Origin: JADJVL01 sp046331545
GTDB lineage: Bacteria; Acidobacteriota; Holophagae; Holophagales; Holophagaceae
Reading direction: 5' to 3'
NCBI GenBank assembly: GCA_046331545.1
Contig: JAXLQR010000002.1
Span: 1,302,001 to 1,366,000, forward strand
DNA length: 64,000 nucleotides
Every line of letters starts with the position of its first letter. The first letter of the stretch is position 1. The notes under the pieces were generated by a model that saw nothing but the letters and a program-made list of their open reading frames with translations, was not told the DNA's origin and did no database searches. A program made the translations under genes and the position numbers. Below are positions 17,177-26,232 of the stretch, piece by piece.

Positions 17177-17728
17177 TCAGCGCCCGAACACGTGCCGTTC
17201 CACCAGGTCCGCGGCCTGGGCCAGCCGCGCCTCCCGGCTGCCCTCGATCCAGTGGTACGGGAGGTTGCGGGACTCCAGCACCTCCTGAAACCGGGCGGTC
17301 ATCCAGCGGCGCAGCCGTTCCCCGTCCCTGAAGCCGTCCTGCACGAAGGGCACGTCGAGGGCCGCGAGCAGGGTGAGGGCGAAGTCCCGGCCCTCGGAGA
17401 GGGCGGCGACCTCCTTGCTCCAGAAGCCCATGTAGCGCTCGTGCCACACGGCGGTCGCGAGGGCATCGGTGTCGCAGACCAGGAGGCCGGCCTGCTTCAC
17501 CGGCTCCTTCTTGACGTACTCGTCCTCCATCCGGTTCTGGGTGGTGCCGATGATGACGAACTCCTCGCTCACCCAGAGGCCTTCGCTGAAGCCCCCCTTC
17601 CCTGCCTCCGTGTAGGCCCGGCCGAACTCGGGCACCCACGCGGTGCGGTAGCGGGCGGCGAGGTCCTTCGCGAGCGTGGTCTTCCCCGTGCTCTCGGCGC
17701 CGAGGATGCGGACCTTGGCCACAGTCAC
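17177..17728 (-). CDS. NadR-type ribosylnicotinamide kinase (AAA family ATPase)
   Basis: A 183-residue P-loop kinase matching the C-terminal ribosylnicotinamide kinase domain of NadR, without the NMN adenylyltransferase or HTH domains. The Walker A loop is GAESTGKT (residues 10-17); CDTDALATAVWHERYMG carries the catalytic/Walker B-like Asp pair; DGFRDGERLRRWM is the lid. It phosphorylates nicotinamide riboside to NMN. The start is the GTG that overlaps the pnuC stop (GTGA), with GGAGG four to five bases upstream. The pairing with the transporter supports the nicotinamide riboside substrate, because PnuC depends on intracellular phosphorylation to trap it. Confidence 0.87.
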   Translation of the reverse strand: MTVAKVRILGAESTGKTTLAKDLAARYRTAWVPEFGRAYTEAGKGGFSEGLWVSEEFVIIGTTQNRMEDEYVKKEPVKQAGLLVCDTDALATAVWHERYMGFWSKEVAALSEGRDFALTLLAALDVPFVQDGFRDGERLRRWMTARFQEVLESRNLPYHWIEGSREARLAQAADLVERHVFGR

Positions 17729-18318
17729 GGGGCCTCCTGTCGGATGGATCGAGTCCATTCCACCAGCCCCTGGACGCAGAGCACAAGGAACACGGCGTAG
17801 AGGCCCGCGGTGATGAAGAGCTGCTTGTAGATAAGAAGCCCGATGGAGATCAGGTTCGCCGCGATCCAGACCCACCAGTTCTCCAGGCGCTTGCGCGCCA
17901 TCAGCACCTGGGCGGCGATGCTGAGGCCGGTCACCGTGGCGTCCAGCACGGGGACGGTGCTGTTGGTGAAGCGCTTCAGCAGCAGGACCACGAGGCCCGT
18001 GCCCGCCGCCGTGGCCAGGCCGAAGGCCAGGGCCTCCCGCCGGGGCGTCCGGGTCACCGTCAGGACCCCGTGGTCCTGACCGCCGTGAAGCCAGTGCCAC
18101 CAGCCGTAGATCCCGATGGCCACGTAGAAGACCTGGAGGCCCACGTCGGCGTAGAGGCCGGCGCCGGTGAACACGACCATGAGGATCAGGTTGTTGGCGA
18201 GGCCGATGGGCCAGTTCCAGATGTTCTGCTTCGCCAGCAGCCAGAGGCAGGCCGTCCCGGTCACGAAGCCGAGGAGCTCCAGGGCGTTGGCCCGCAGGGT
18301 GGCGAGGAGGGCCTCCAT
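17725..18318 (-). CDS. pnuC: Nicotinamide riboside transporter PnuC
   Basis: A 197-residue inner-membrane protein with about seven hydrophobic segments. The substrate-binding WNWPIGLANN region (residues 33-42) and YGWWHWLHG are typical of PnuC, as are VLDATVTGLSIAAQVLMARK and ENWWVWIAANLISIGLLIYK. It takes up nicotinamide riboside by facilitated diffusion for NAD salvage. Related PnuT/PnuX proteins carry thiamine or riboflavin, but the coupled NadR-like kinase argues for nicotinamide riboside. The gene is divergent from pyrR with 80 bases between them. Confidence 0.92.
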   Translation of the reverse strand: MEALLATLRANALELLGFVTGTACLWLLAKQNIWNWPIGLANNLILMVVFTGAGLYADVGLQVFYVAIGIYGWWHWLHGGQDHGVLTVTRTPRREALAFGLATAAGTGLVVLLLKRFTNSTVPVLDATVTGLSIAAQVLMARKRLENWWVWIAANLISIGLLIYKQLFITAGLYAVFLVLCVQGLVEWTRSIRQEAP

Positions 18319-18366
18319 GGGGATGAAGCCTACCGGGCCCGGCCGCCCGGGCCCAGGCCGGGCGGC

Positions 18367-18374
18367 TACACTGG
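18367..18374 (+). promoter_or_regulatory. Putative -10 element of pyrR (TACACTGG)
   Basis: TACACT followed by GG, 25 bases upstream of the pyrR ATG. It is the same sequence as before fadH (61007-61014). The short leader leaves no room for a PyrR attenuator. Confidence 0.35.
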
Positions 18375-18398
18375 AGGGGCCGCGCCTCCGGAGGAAGC

Positions 18399-18949
18399 AT
18401 GCCCCCTGGCTCCTGCCAGCTCGACGCCGCCCAGCTGGACGCCACCCTCGACCGCATGGCCGAGGCGCTGGCGGCCCGCCTCGGCCCCGACGAGCCCCTC
18501 GCCGTGCTGGGCATCCGCAGCCGGGGCCTGCCCCTGGCGGAGCGCCTGGGCCCCCGCCTGAGCGCCCTGGCCAGGCGCCCGGTCCCCCTGGGCGCCCTGG
18601 ACATCACCCTCTACCGCGACGACCTCACGGAGAAGGCCGGCGCCCCCATCGTGCGGCCCACGGAGATCCCCTTCACCCTCAAGGAGCGCACGGTGGTCCT
18701 GGTGGACGACGTGCTCTTCACCGGGCGCACCATCCGCGCGGCCCTGGACGCGCTGCTGGACCACGGCCGGCCGCGGAAGGTGCTCCTCGCGGTGCTGGTG
18801 GACCGGGGCGGCCGGGAGCTGCCCATCCAGGCGGACGTGGCCGGCGCCACCCTGCAAGTGGCCTGGGGCGAGCGCGTGGCCGTGAAGGTGAAGGAGATCG
18901 ACGGCGAGGACGGCGTCTTCGTCGAGGCCCTTCCCGGAGGGACGCACTG

Positions 18950-18950
<1 letters not shown>
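18399..18950 (+). CDS. pyrR: PyrR bifunctional regulator/uracil phosphoribosyltransferase
   Basis: A 183-residue PRTase-fold protein. The PRPP loop VVLVDDVLFTGRTIRAALDA (residues 102-121) is diagnostic of PyrR, and AVLGIRSRGLPLAERL and LGALDITLYRDDL are also conserved. PyrR binds pyr mRNA to control attenuation in many bacteria and has uracil phosphoribosyltransferase activity. Here the leader upstream is short and shows no obvious anti-antiterminator, so the regulatory role is uncertain. GGAGG lies six bases before the ATG. It overlaps pyrB by one base (TGATG), so both are translated together. Confidence 0.93.
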
Positions 18951-19908
<958 letters not shown>

Positions 19909-19909
<1 letters not shown>

Positions 19910-20427
19910 TGGGGCTTCCTGTCGAACGGATCCTCCAGGCCATCCTGGTCATCCGGGGCGAGAAGGTGATGCTGGATTCCGATCTCGCCGCGCTGTACGG
20001 GGTAGGGACAAAGGTGCTCATGCAGGCAGTCCGGAGAAACCTCACCCGGTTTCCCGAGGATTTCATGTTCCAGCTCGACGAATCCGAATGGTCCGTTTTG
20101 AGGTCACAAATTGTGACCTCAAAACGGAGCAGTGACCCGAGAGGTGGCCGGCGCACGCCCCCCTTCGCATTCACGGAACAGGGCGTGGCCATGCTTTCCA
20201 GTGTCCTGAAGAGCGAAAGGGCAGTCCTGGTCAATGTGGAAATCATGCGTGCGTTCGTCCAACTCAAGCGGATGCTGGCGACCCATGCGGACTTGGCCAG
20301 GAAGATCGAGTCCCTGGAGAAGAAATACGACGCCCAGTTCCGGGTGGTCTTCGACGCCATCAGGGAGTTGATGGAACCGGTCTCCAATCCCAAGAAGCAG
20401 CCCATCGGGTTCAAGGTGAAGAAGTGA
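19909..20427 (+). CDS. ORF6N domain protein
   Basis: A 172-residue protein with an N-terminal ORF6N domain (KilA-N/Bro-type, phage-linked DNA-binding): DSDLAALYGVGTKVLMQAVRR, then RFPEDFMFQL, and FAFTEQGVAMLSSVL. The C-terminal part (about 125-160) is a charged coiled coil (ARKIESLEKKYDAQFRVVFDAI). Proteins of this kind occur as stand-alone genes in many genomes and in phages; function is unclear, with DNA binding assumed. It starts with GTG using the last G of the pyrB stop (TAGTG) and overlaps gpmI by four bases (GTGA), so it sits inside a housekeeping operon. Codon use and GC are lower than its neighbours, a sign of transfer. A near-perfect palindrome lies inside it. Confidence 0.9.
20092..20128. 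repeat. 37-bp palindrome inside the ORF6N gene
   Basis: Two perfect 18-base arms, TCCGTTTTGAGGTCACAA (20092-20109) and its reverse complement (20111-20128), flank one central A. It encodes the SVLRSQIVTSKRS segment of the ORF6N protein. A site of this size could be an operator for the protein itself, a recombination site or a structured RNA. Confidence 0.9.
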
Positions 20428-21947
20428 TCCAGGGCCCCGTCACCCTCCTCATCCTCGACGGCTTCGGCGATGGCCCGCGCAACAGCTTCGACGCCACCTT
20501 CGCCGCGGCCATGCCGCACTTCAACGACCTGCGCCGGCGTTATGCGGCCACGCAGCTCGTCACCTCGGGCGAGGCCGTGGGCCTGCCGGAGGGCCAGTTC
20601 GGCAACTCGGAGGTCGGCCACATGAACCTCGGCGCCGGCCGGGTGGTGTGGCAGGAGCTGACCCGCATCGACGCGGCCATCCGGCGGGGGACGTTCCGGG
20701 AGAACGCGCCCATCGCGAAACTGCTCGCGGACCTCAAGGCCTCCGGGAAGCGGCTCCATCTCCTCGGTCTCGTGAGCGACGGCGGCGTCCACAGCCACCA
20801 GAACCACCTCGTGGCGCTGGCGAAGTGGGCCCAGGACGTTGGCGTCCCGGCCACGATCCACGCCTTCCTGGACGGTCGGGACACGGCCCAGAAGAGCGCC
20901 GACGGCTACCTGCAGTGGCTCGCGTTCCAGCTGCGTGATTGCCCGCTCGTCACCCTCGGGTCCCTCTGCGGCCGCTACACCGCCATGGACCGGGACAAGC
21001 GCTGGGAGCGCACGGCGCGGGCCTGGAAGCTGCTGGTGGACGGCGCGGGCGAGTTCGCGGCGACGGATGCGATGGCGGGCATCACCGCCGCCTACGACCG
21101 CGGCGAGACCGACGAGTTCGTCTCGCCGACGAGGCTCGGCGCCTTCCAGCCCATCGCGGACGGCGACGGCGTGCTCTTCTTCAACTTCCGGGCGGACCGC
21201 GGCCGCCAGCTCAGCCACGCCTTGGTGCATCCGGACTTCGCGGGCTTCCAGGCCAAGCACCGGCCGAAGGTCGCGCTCCTCACCTTCACCCAGTACGACG
21301 TGCTGCTGGATCCCTACGTCAGCGTGGCCTACCCGCCCCAGAGCCTGGACGGCCTGCTGGGCCAGGTGGTCGCCGAGCGGGGCTGGAAGCAGTTCCGCAC
21401 CGCGGAGACGGAGAAGTACGCCCACGTGACCTACTTCTTCAACGGCGGCCGGGAGGCGCCCTTCCAGGGCGAGGACCGGCGCCTGGTGCCGTCGCCCAAG
21501 GTGGCCACCTATGACCTGCAGCCGGAGATGAGCTGCCTGGACGTCACCCGCGGGCTCTGCGACGCCATCCGCGGAGGGGCCTACAAGCTGCTCGTCTGCA
21601 ACCTCGCCAACGGCGACATGGTGGGCCACACCGGCATGCTGGGCGCGGCCACGACAGCCTGCGAAGTCCTCGACGACGCCATCCGCCAGATCGCCGAAGC
21701 GACGCTGGCGCAGGACGGCGCCCTCTTCATCACCGCCGACCACGGCAACTGCGAGTGCATGCGCGACGACGCGGGCAATCCCCATACCGCGCACACGCTG
21801 AACCCCGTGCCGGCGGTGCTCGTGGCCAAGGGGTACGAAGGGCATCCCCTCCGCACCGGCGGCGCCCTCAGCGACGTCGCGCCCACGCTGCTGAGGCTGT
21901 TCGGGGTCGAGCAGCCGGGTGCGATGGACGGGAAGAGTCTCGTCTAG
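20424..21947 (+). CDS. gpmI: 2,3-bisphosphoglycerate-independent phosphoglycerate mutase
   Basis: A 507-residue two-metal mutase that interconverts 3- and 2-phosphoglycerate in glycolysis. The N-terminal LLILDGFGDGP metal site, catalytic Ser62 in GNSEVGHMNLGAGR, LVSDGGVHSHQNHL, the FLDGRDT segment and the C-terminal FITADHGNCECM metal site are all present. It starts with GTG overlapping the ORF6N stop. The stop codon forms a shared CTAG with the convergent RDD gene, leaving no terminator between them. Confidence 0.96.
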   Translation: MIQGPVTLLILDGFGDGPRNSFDATFAAAMPHFNDLRRRYAATQLVTSGEAVGLPEGQFGNSEVGHMNLGAGRVVWQELTRIDAAIRRGTFRENAPIAKLLADLKASGKRLHLLGLVSDGGVHSHQNHLVALAKWAQDVGVPATIHAFLDGRDTAQKSADGYLQWLAFQLRDCPLVTLGSLCGRYTAMDRDKRWERTARAWKLLVDGAGEFAATDAMAGITAAYDRGETDEFVSPTRLGAFQPIADGDGVLFFNFRADRGRQLSHALVHPDFAGFQAKHRPKVALLTFTQYDVLLDPYVSVAYPPQSLDGLLGQVVAERGWKQFRTAETEKYAHVTYFFNGGREAPFQGEDRRLVPSPKVATYDLQPEMSCLDVTRGLCDAIRGGAYKLLVCNLANGDMVGHTGMLGAATTACEVLDDAIRQIAEATLAQDGALFITADHGNCECMRDDAGNPHTAHTLNPVPAVLVAKGYEGHPLRTGGALSDVAPTLLRLFGVEQPGAMDGKSLV

Positions 21948-22465
21948 GCCTTCACGACGAGGGTGCCCGCGATCTCGTCGTGGAGGCAGCGGCGGCTCTC
22001 GCGGAAGATGAAACAGACATCCACAAGGCCGAACAGCCCCCCAAGGAACGGGATCTGTGCGAGGGCCTGAACGAGGACATACCGGCGCCAAAAGGATTCC
22101 CCGAGGGTTGGGAGGGTGCCATCAAGCCGCACGATCTTGATCCCGCAGGCCTTCTTCCCCACGGTCTGGCCTCGGGTGGCCAGGAGCCGCCCGTTGATGG
22201 CGAAGTAGATGCCCATGATCAGGACGAACTGAAGCGCCCCGAAACCCAGCAGGAAGGGCCATCCTGGCTCCCAGCGTGGCCCCACCAGGGCCGGGATCCC
22301 GAGGGAGATTCCGAGCACGATGATCGCGGCGGGGATCAACAGGACCAGGCCGTCCACGAGCTGGGCCACGAAGCGTGATCCGCGATCCGCGAGCACTAGC
22401 TCCGAAGGCTCAGGCTCGACCGACAGCGGCGCTGCCGGCGCCGCGTAGGGATTGAACTCCTCCAC
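21944..22465 (-). CDS. RDD family membrane protein
   Basis: A 173-residue inner-membrane protein. After a Pro/Glu-rich N-terminus, RGSRFVAQLVDGLVLLIPA carries the Arg and Asp that name the RDD family, followed by two more membrane segments and TRGQTVGKKACGIKIVRLDG, the conserved cytoplasmic loop. A last hydrophobic hairpin (IPFLGGLFGLVDVCFIF) precedes the CLHDEIAGTLVV end. RDD proteins include putative Na+/H+ antiporters, but most are uncharacterised. It starts with GTG directly after the stop of the small gene upstream. Confidence 0.88.
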   Translation of the reverse strand: MEEFNPYAAPAAPLSVEPEPSELVLADRGSRFVAQLVDGLVLLIPAAIIVLGISLGIPALVGPRWEPGWPFLLGFGALQFVLIMGIYFAINGRLLATRGQTVGKKACGIKIVRLDGTLPTLGESFWRRYVLVQALAQIPFLGGLFGLVDVCFIFRESRRCLHDEIAGTLVVKA

Positions 22466-22663
22466 TCACTTCCCCCGGTTGCTGCTCCGCATGTGCGCCG
22501 CGCCGCCGCTCTTGCCGCTGGCCTTGGTGTTGGTCTTCACCTTGCTCGGGCCGGGCTTGGGGTTGGGCTTGGCGGCGGGCTTGGCGGCCTCGCCTTCGGT
22601 CTTCTTGAGGTCGAGGTGCTTCAGGACGTCGGCGGCTTGGGAGAGGTCGGGCTTGGTGGCCAT
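22466..22663 (-). CDS. Small basic protein, unknown
   Basis: A 65-residue, Lys/Pro/Ala-rich protein. The first 25 residues (ATKPDLSQAADVLKHLDLKK) could form an amphipathic helix; the rest is disordered and basic, ending in MRSSNRGK. It is immediately upstream of, and abuts, the RDD gene, and GGAG lies before the ATG. There is no signal peptide or membrane segment. Nucleic acid binding is possible because of its charge, but this is only inferred. Confidence 0.6.
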   Translation of the reverse strand: MATKPDLSQAADVLKHLDLKKTEGEAAKPAAKPNPKPGPSKVKTNTKASGKSGGAAHMRSSNRGK

Positions 22664-22769
22664 GGGCGGCTCCGGTTCGATTGTTTTTCCAGGCTCATCC
22701 TAGCCGGGATCGGCCCGGGGGGCGTATGCTCAGGCCCGCTCAACCCGCAACCAACCCCCGGAGGCGCCC

Positions 22770-23372
22770 ATGCGCATCGCCCTCATCCTCGCCCTCGGCC
22801 TCGTCCTCCCCCTCGCGGCCCAGGACAAGGCCGCCAAGCCCGGCGACCCGAAGACCCCGTCCATGGCCGACATGATGGCCAAGCCCGGCCCCGAGATGGC
22901 CCGGATGAAGGCCATGGTGGGCACCTGGGACGTGGAGGAGACCATCGAGGCCAGCCCCATGGGCCCCGCCGGCACGGGCCGCGGCACCGGCCGCGTCACC
23001 CTCGGGCCCGGCGGCCTCTCCATCCTGATCGACTACCAGTCCAAGGCCGGGCACATGAAGGGCTTCCACGGCAGCGGCGTGCTGGCCTGGGACGAGGTCA
23101 GCAAATCCTACAAGCAGGCCTGGGTGGACAACATGATGCCCATGATGCTGGTGGGCACGGGCCACTGGGAGGGCGAGAAGTTCATCATGGAGTCCGAAGG
23201 CAGCATGATGGGCAAGCCCTTCAAGGGCCGGGACGAGTTCACCGATTTCGGGAAGGACGGCTTCACCCTCACCTCGTTCATGTCCATGGACGGCAGCCCG
23301 ATGATGAAGGTGATGACCCTCAAGCACCGCCACGCCGCCAGGGCCGGAGCCAGGAAGGACGAGAAGAAGTAG
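22770..23372 (+). CDS. Secreted DUF1579 family protein
   Basis: A 200-residue exported protein. A signal peptide (MRIALILALGLVLPLAAQ) is followed by a Pro/Met-rich linker and a lipocalin-like barrel: MKAMVGTWDVEETIEA, GRGTGRVTLGPGGLSIL, SGVLAWDEVSKSYKQAW, TGHWEGEKFIMESEG. That is the pattern of DUF1579, proteins often linked to ligand binding but uncharacterised. GGAGG precedes the ATG by six bases. The Met-rich character (15 or so Met) is unusual and could suggest metal (Cu) contact, which is speculative. It converges with ubiE. Confidence 0.82.
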   Translation: MRIALILALGLVLPLAAQDKAAKPGDPKTPSMADMMAKPGPEMARMKAMVGTWDVEETIEASPMGPAGTGRGTGRVTLGPGGLSILIDYQSKAGHMKGFHGSGVLAWDEVSKSYKQAWVDNMMPMMLVGTGHWEGEKFIMESEGSMMGKPFKGRDEFTDFGKDGFTLTSFMSMDGSPMMKVMTLKHRHAARAGARKDEKK

Positions 23373-23379
23373 GCCCCGC

Positions 23380-24078
23380 TCAGCCGGGCTTCACGCCCGT
23401 GTGCAGCGCCACGATGCCGCCGGTGAGGTTGGTCCAGGCGACCGCGCCGAAGCCGGCGGCTTCTAGTTCCGACGCGAGGGCCCGCTGGTCGGGAAAGGTC
23501 CGGATGCTCTCCGGCAGGTACGTGTAGGCCGAAGGGTCGCCGCTGATCCAGCCGCCGATGCGGGGCAGCACCCTCATCGAGTACCAGTCGTAGAACTGGC
23601 GCAGGCCCGGCACCACCGGCGTGGAGAACTCCAGGATGGTGAGCCGGCCGCCGGGCCGCAGCACGCGGAGGAACTCGGCGTAGGCCGCCTCGCGGCGCTC
23701 CACGTTGCGGATGCCGTAGCAGATGGCGATGCCGTCGAAGCTCGCGTCCCGGAAGGGCAGCGCCTGGGCGTCCGCGTCGCTGCTGGCCCAGACGAGGTCC
23801 TGCAGCCCCTTGCGCCGGAACTTCGCGGGCCCCAGGCGGAGCATGGCGTGGGTGAAGTCCGTGCTCACCACCTCCGCGCCCCGCTTCGCCAGGGCGACGG
23901 AGCTGTCCCCGGTGCCCGCCGCCACGTCCAGGTAGCGCAGGCCTGCGCGGGCGCCGCTCCGCCGCGCCATGCGCCACCACCAGTAGAAGTCCACGCCGCC
24001 GCTGAGCACGTGGTTCAGCAGGTCGTAGCGACCGGCGATGCCGGTGAACATGGCCTGGACCTGCTTCCCTTCGGGCAC
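23380..24078 (-). CDS. ubiE: Demethylmenaquinone/ubiquinone methyltransferase (UbiE/MenG family)
   Basis: A 232-residue SAM-dependent C-methyltransferase for the quinone ring. Family signatures are clear: FTGIAGRYDLLNHVLSGGVD at the N-terminus, the SAM motif YLDVAAGTGDSSVAL, the DADAQALPFRDASFDG loop and CYGIRNVERREAA. The GTG start has GGAGG six bases upstream. In Acidobacteriota the quinone is menaquinone, so the enzyme probably methylates demethylmenaquinone (MenG). It is a single gene with no other men genes in the window. Confidence 0.93.
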   Translation of the reverse strand: MPEGKQVQAMFTGIAGRYDLLNHVLSGGVDFYWWWRMARRSGARAGLRYLDVAAGTGDSSVALAKRGAEVVSTDFTHAMLRLGPAKFRRKGLQDLVWASSDADAQALPFRDASFDGIAICYGIRNVERREAAYAEFLRVLRPGGRLTILEFSTPVVPGLRQFYDWYSMRVLPRIGGWISGDPSAYTYLPESIRTFPDQRALASELEAAGFGAVAWTNLTGGIVALHTGVKPG

Positions 24079-24127
24079 GCCGCCTCCTGGGCTCGATCAT
24101 CCCAGGTGTGCGGAGTCCCCCCAAACC

Positions 24128-24151
24128 GGGGCCCCCGTCGCCGGGGGCCCC
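24128..24151. terminator. GC-rich hairpin between ubiE and the FecR/DUF6600 gene
   Basis: A perfect 10-bp repeat (24128-24137 with 24142-24151) with loop TCGC, 17 bases beyond the stop of the minus-strand FecR-type gene. There is no T-run; it is a possible terminator of that gene. Confidence 0.45.
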
Positions 24152-24167
24152 TTGCGCGGGAACCGCG

Positions 24168-26126
24168 TCAGCCGCGGCGGCCGTCGCCCCGGGAGCCGGA
24201 CCCGCCCGAGGGCCGGTCGCCGCCGGAGGGCGGAGGGCTCGACGGCCGCTCGTTGCGGGTCGGGGGCGGACTGGACGGCCGCTCGGCGTGGGGCGGCGGC
24301 GCGACGGGGCGGTCCATGGTGGACGGCGCGCGCTCCTGCCGGCGTTCCTGGCGCCACTCCTGCCGCTCCTCCCGCGGGCGCTCCCGGGGCGGATCCGGGC
24401 GGCGATCCTCGAAGCGGCGCTCCCGGGGGGCCGGCGCGCCGTGCTCACGCTCGATGGGGCGCGGCTGCTCCAGGCGGTCCCGGTTGGCGGGCGCGCGTTC
24501 GGCGCCGCGGTCCGTGGGCCGGGCGGTCTCGCGACCGCCTTCGGCGGGGCGGTCCCGGGGGTCCATCCGGCGGTCCTGGCCGCGGTCCACGCGGACCCCG
24601 CCGTCGCCCGCGGACGCGGGGCGGTCCAGGTCGCGCCCCCGGGGCCCGGGCTGGCGCAGGCTCCGGTCCTCGAAGGGCCGGGCCGCCCGGCCCTCGGTCC
24701 CCGCGCCCGGCGCGCCCTCGCCGGGGCCGGCGGGGCGGGAGACGTGGGTGCGGGTCTGGAGGACGTGGCCCGAGGCCTGGAGCTGCCGGCCGTAGTCCGC
24801 GAGGCGCTGGGACTGGACCTGGCGGTCCAGGGCGCGGGTGAACTGGGCGGGGTTCCGGAACTCCGCCGAGGTGGCGATGACGGGGCTGGTGCGCCAGGCC
24901 GGCGCCACCGGACGCCCGGCGCCCCGGGTCCAGGTCGTGGTGCCCGTGCCGCCGTTGAATCCGCTGAAGACGTTCCGGTCCACCACCACGCGGTTGTGCA
25001 GGCTCACGGCGTTGATGTGGCCCACCTGGACCACGTTCCAGCAGTAGCCGCCGCCCCACGCTCCGTAGCCCCAGTGGCAGGGCGCGTTCCAGTAGCCCAG
25101 CGGCGCCCAGCCGCAGTACCCGCCGCTCCAGTTCCAGGCCACCCAGGCCGGGCTGTAGAACACGCCGGGGATCCAGTACCAGCCCCAGCGGCTGCTCCAG
25201 CCCCAGCGGCCGTGGTGGAAGGTGACGTAGCCCCAGGGGTCGTCGCTGATCCACGTCATGCCGCCGGCGTAGGCGCCCCAGCGGCCGCGCCAGTAGGGGC
25301 GCCACTCGATGGACACCCGCGGGCGCCAGCAGGTGCCGACGTCCTCCACGTCCACCCACTCGCCGTGCTCGTCGAGGTCGTCCGCGTAGGGCCGGATCTC
25401 CCGCGGCACGTAGTCCGCGGACTGGCTGCGCCGGACCACGAGCGTGTCGTCGCACCACTGGTCGAAGCCGTCCATCTCGTAGGTGTTGAAGCTGCGGATG
25501 CGGTCCAGGCTGTCCTGGGCGCTGTAGATGGTCAGCCGCTCGCCGGCGCCGAGGCTGGCCCGGTCCCGCTCGTTGCTGAAGGATCCGCGGCCCGCGTGGA
25601 GCTTGAAGCGCGTCACGCGGTCATGGTCCACCTCGACGGAGGCCCCCGAGCGTTCCTGGAGGCTGGCCGTGCCCGTGGGCGTGTCGATGCGGAAACGCGC
25701 GTCCCCCGAGGCCACGGAGATCCGGAGCCGGCCGTAGTCCAGGCGCAGGAGCACCTGCCGGGCGCCGTCCCGGCCCGTGAAGAGGGCCGCCACCTGGAAG
25801 CGCGTGGAGGACCCGAAGGCCACGCGGGACCCGTCGCCCAGTTGCAGCACACCACGACCGCGGCTTTCCACGACGTCGCCCTCGGTGACGGGGATGCCCC
25901 GGCTCAGGGCCTCCTCGGCCTCGCCGGACTTGCGGATCCGCACGTCGCCCTCGAGGACCTTGACCTGGGCGTAGCGGTCGGCGGATTCGCCAGCGTAGTC
26001 GTCGTCCTGGGACGCGTAGGCGGGATCGGGGGCCTGGGCCCGCAGCGCCGGGGCCGGCGCCAGCAGGGCGGCGGCGGGCAGCACGAGGAGGGCCTGCAGG
26101 GATCGGGATGTCCAGGCGTGGGTCAT
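24168..26126 (-). CDS. Secreted FecR-domain/DUF6600 protein
   Basis: A 652-residue exported protein. A signal peptide (about 1-30) is followed by a FecR-type beta domain (about 52-190: VKVLEGDVRIRKSG, GVLQLGDGSRVAFGSSTRF, DTPTGTASLQERSG). Next comes a Trp-rich DUF6600 region (about 230-340) with EHGEWVDVEDVGTCWRP, WISDDPWGYVTFHHGRWGWS and WYWIPGVFYSPAWVAWNWSG. The last 180 residues are disordered, rich in Arg, Pro, Glu and Gly. DUF6600 proteins are envelope proteins of unknown role; FecR domains here are sensory or structural rather than anti-sigma, since no sigma factor gene or transmembrane anti-sigma part is seen. Confidence 0.83.
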   Translation of the reverse strand: MTHAWTSRSLQALLVLPAAALLAPAPALRAQAPDPAYASQDDDYAGESADRYAQVKVLEGDVRIRKSGEAEEALSRGIPVTEGDVVESRGRGVLQLGDGSRVAFGSSTRFQVAALFTGRDGARQVLLRLDYGRLRISVASGDARFRIDTPTGTASLQERSGASVEVDHDRVTRFKLHAGRGSFSNERDRASLGAGERLTIYSAQDSLDRIRSFNTYEMDGFDQWCDDTLVVRRSQSADYVPREIRPYADDLDEHGEWVDVEDVGTCWRPRVSIEWRPYWRGRWGAYAGGMTWISDDPWGYVTFHHGRWGWSSRWGWYWIPGVFYSPAWVAWNWSGGYCGWAPLGYWNAPCHWGYGAWGGGYCWNVVQVGHINAVSLHNRVVVDRNVFSGFNGGTGTTTWTRGAGRPVAPAWRTSPVIATSAEFRNPAQFTRALDRQVQSQRLADYGRQLQASGHVLQTRTHVSRPAGPGEGAPGAGTEGRAARPFEDRSLRQPGPRGRDLDRPASAGDGGVRVDRGQDRRMDPRDRPAEGGRETARPTDRGAERAPANRDRLEQPRPIEREHGAPAPRERRFEDRRPDPPRERPREERQEWRQERRQERAPSTMDRPVAPPPHAERPSSPPPTRNERPSSPPPSGGDRPSGGSGSRGDGRRG

Positions 26127-26232
26127 GGCTTCCTCCAGGAGGGCTGGGGTCCGGGGGCCGGAAGCGCCCGGGACCAGGGTCGCATTCCTGCGGCAGGAAG
26201 CCAGGGCCGTGCCAGCCCGGCCTGAAGCCGCC

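Noticed and set aside
18319..18398. A PyrR-type attenuator between pnuC and pyrR
   Set aside because: The interval is only 80 bases and has no terminator/antiterminator pair.
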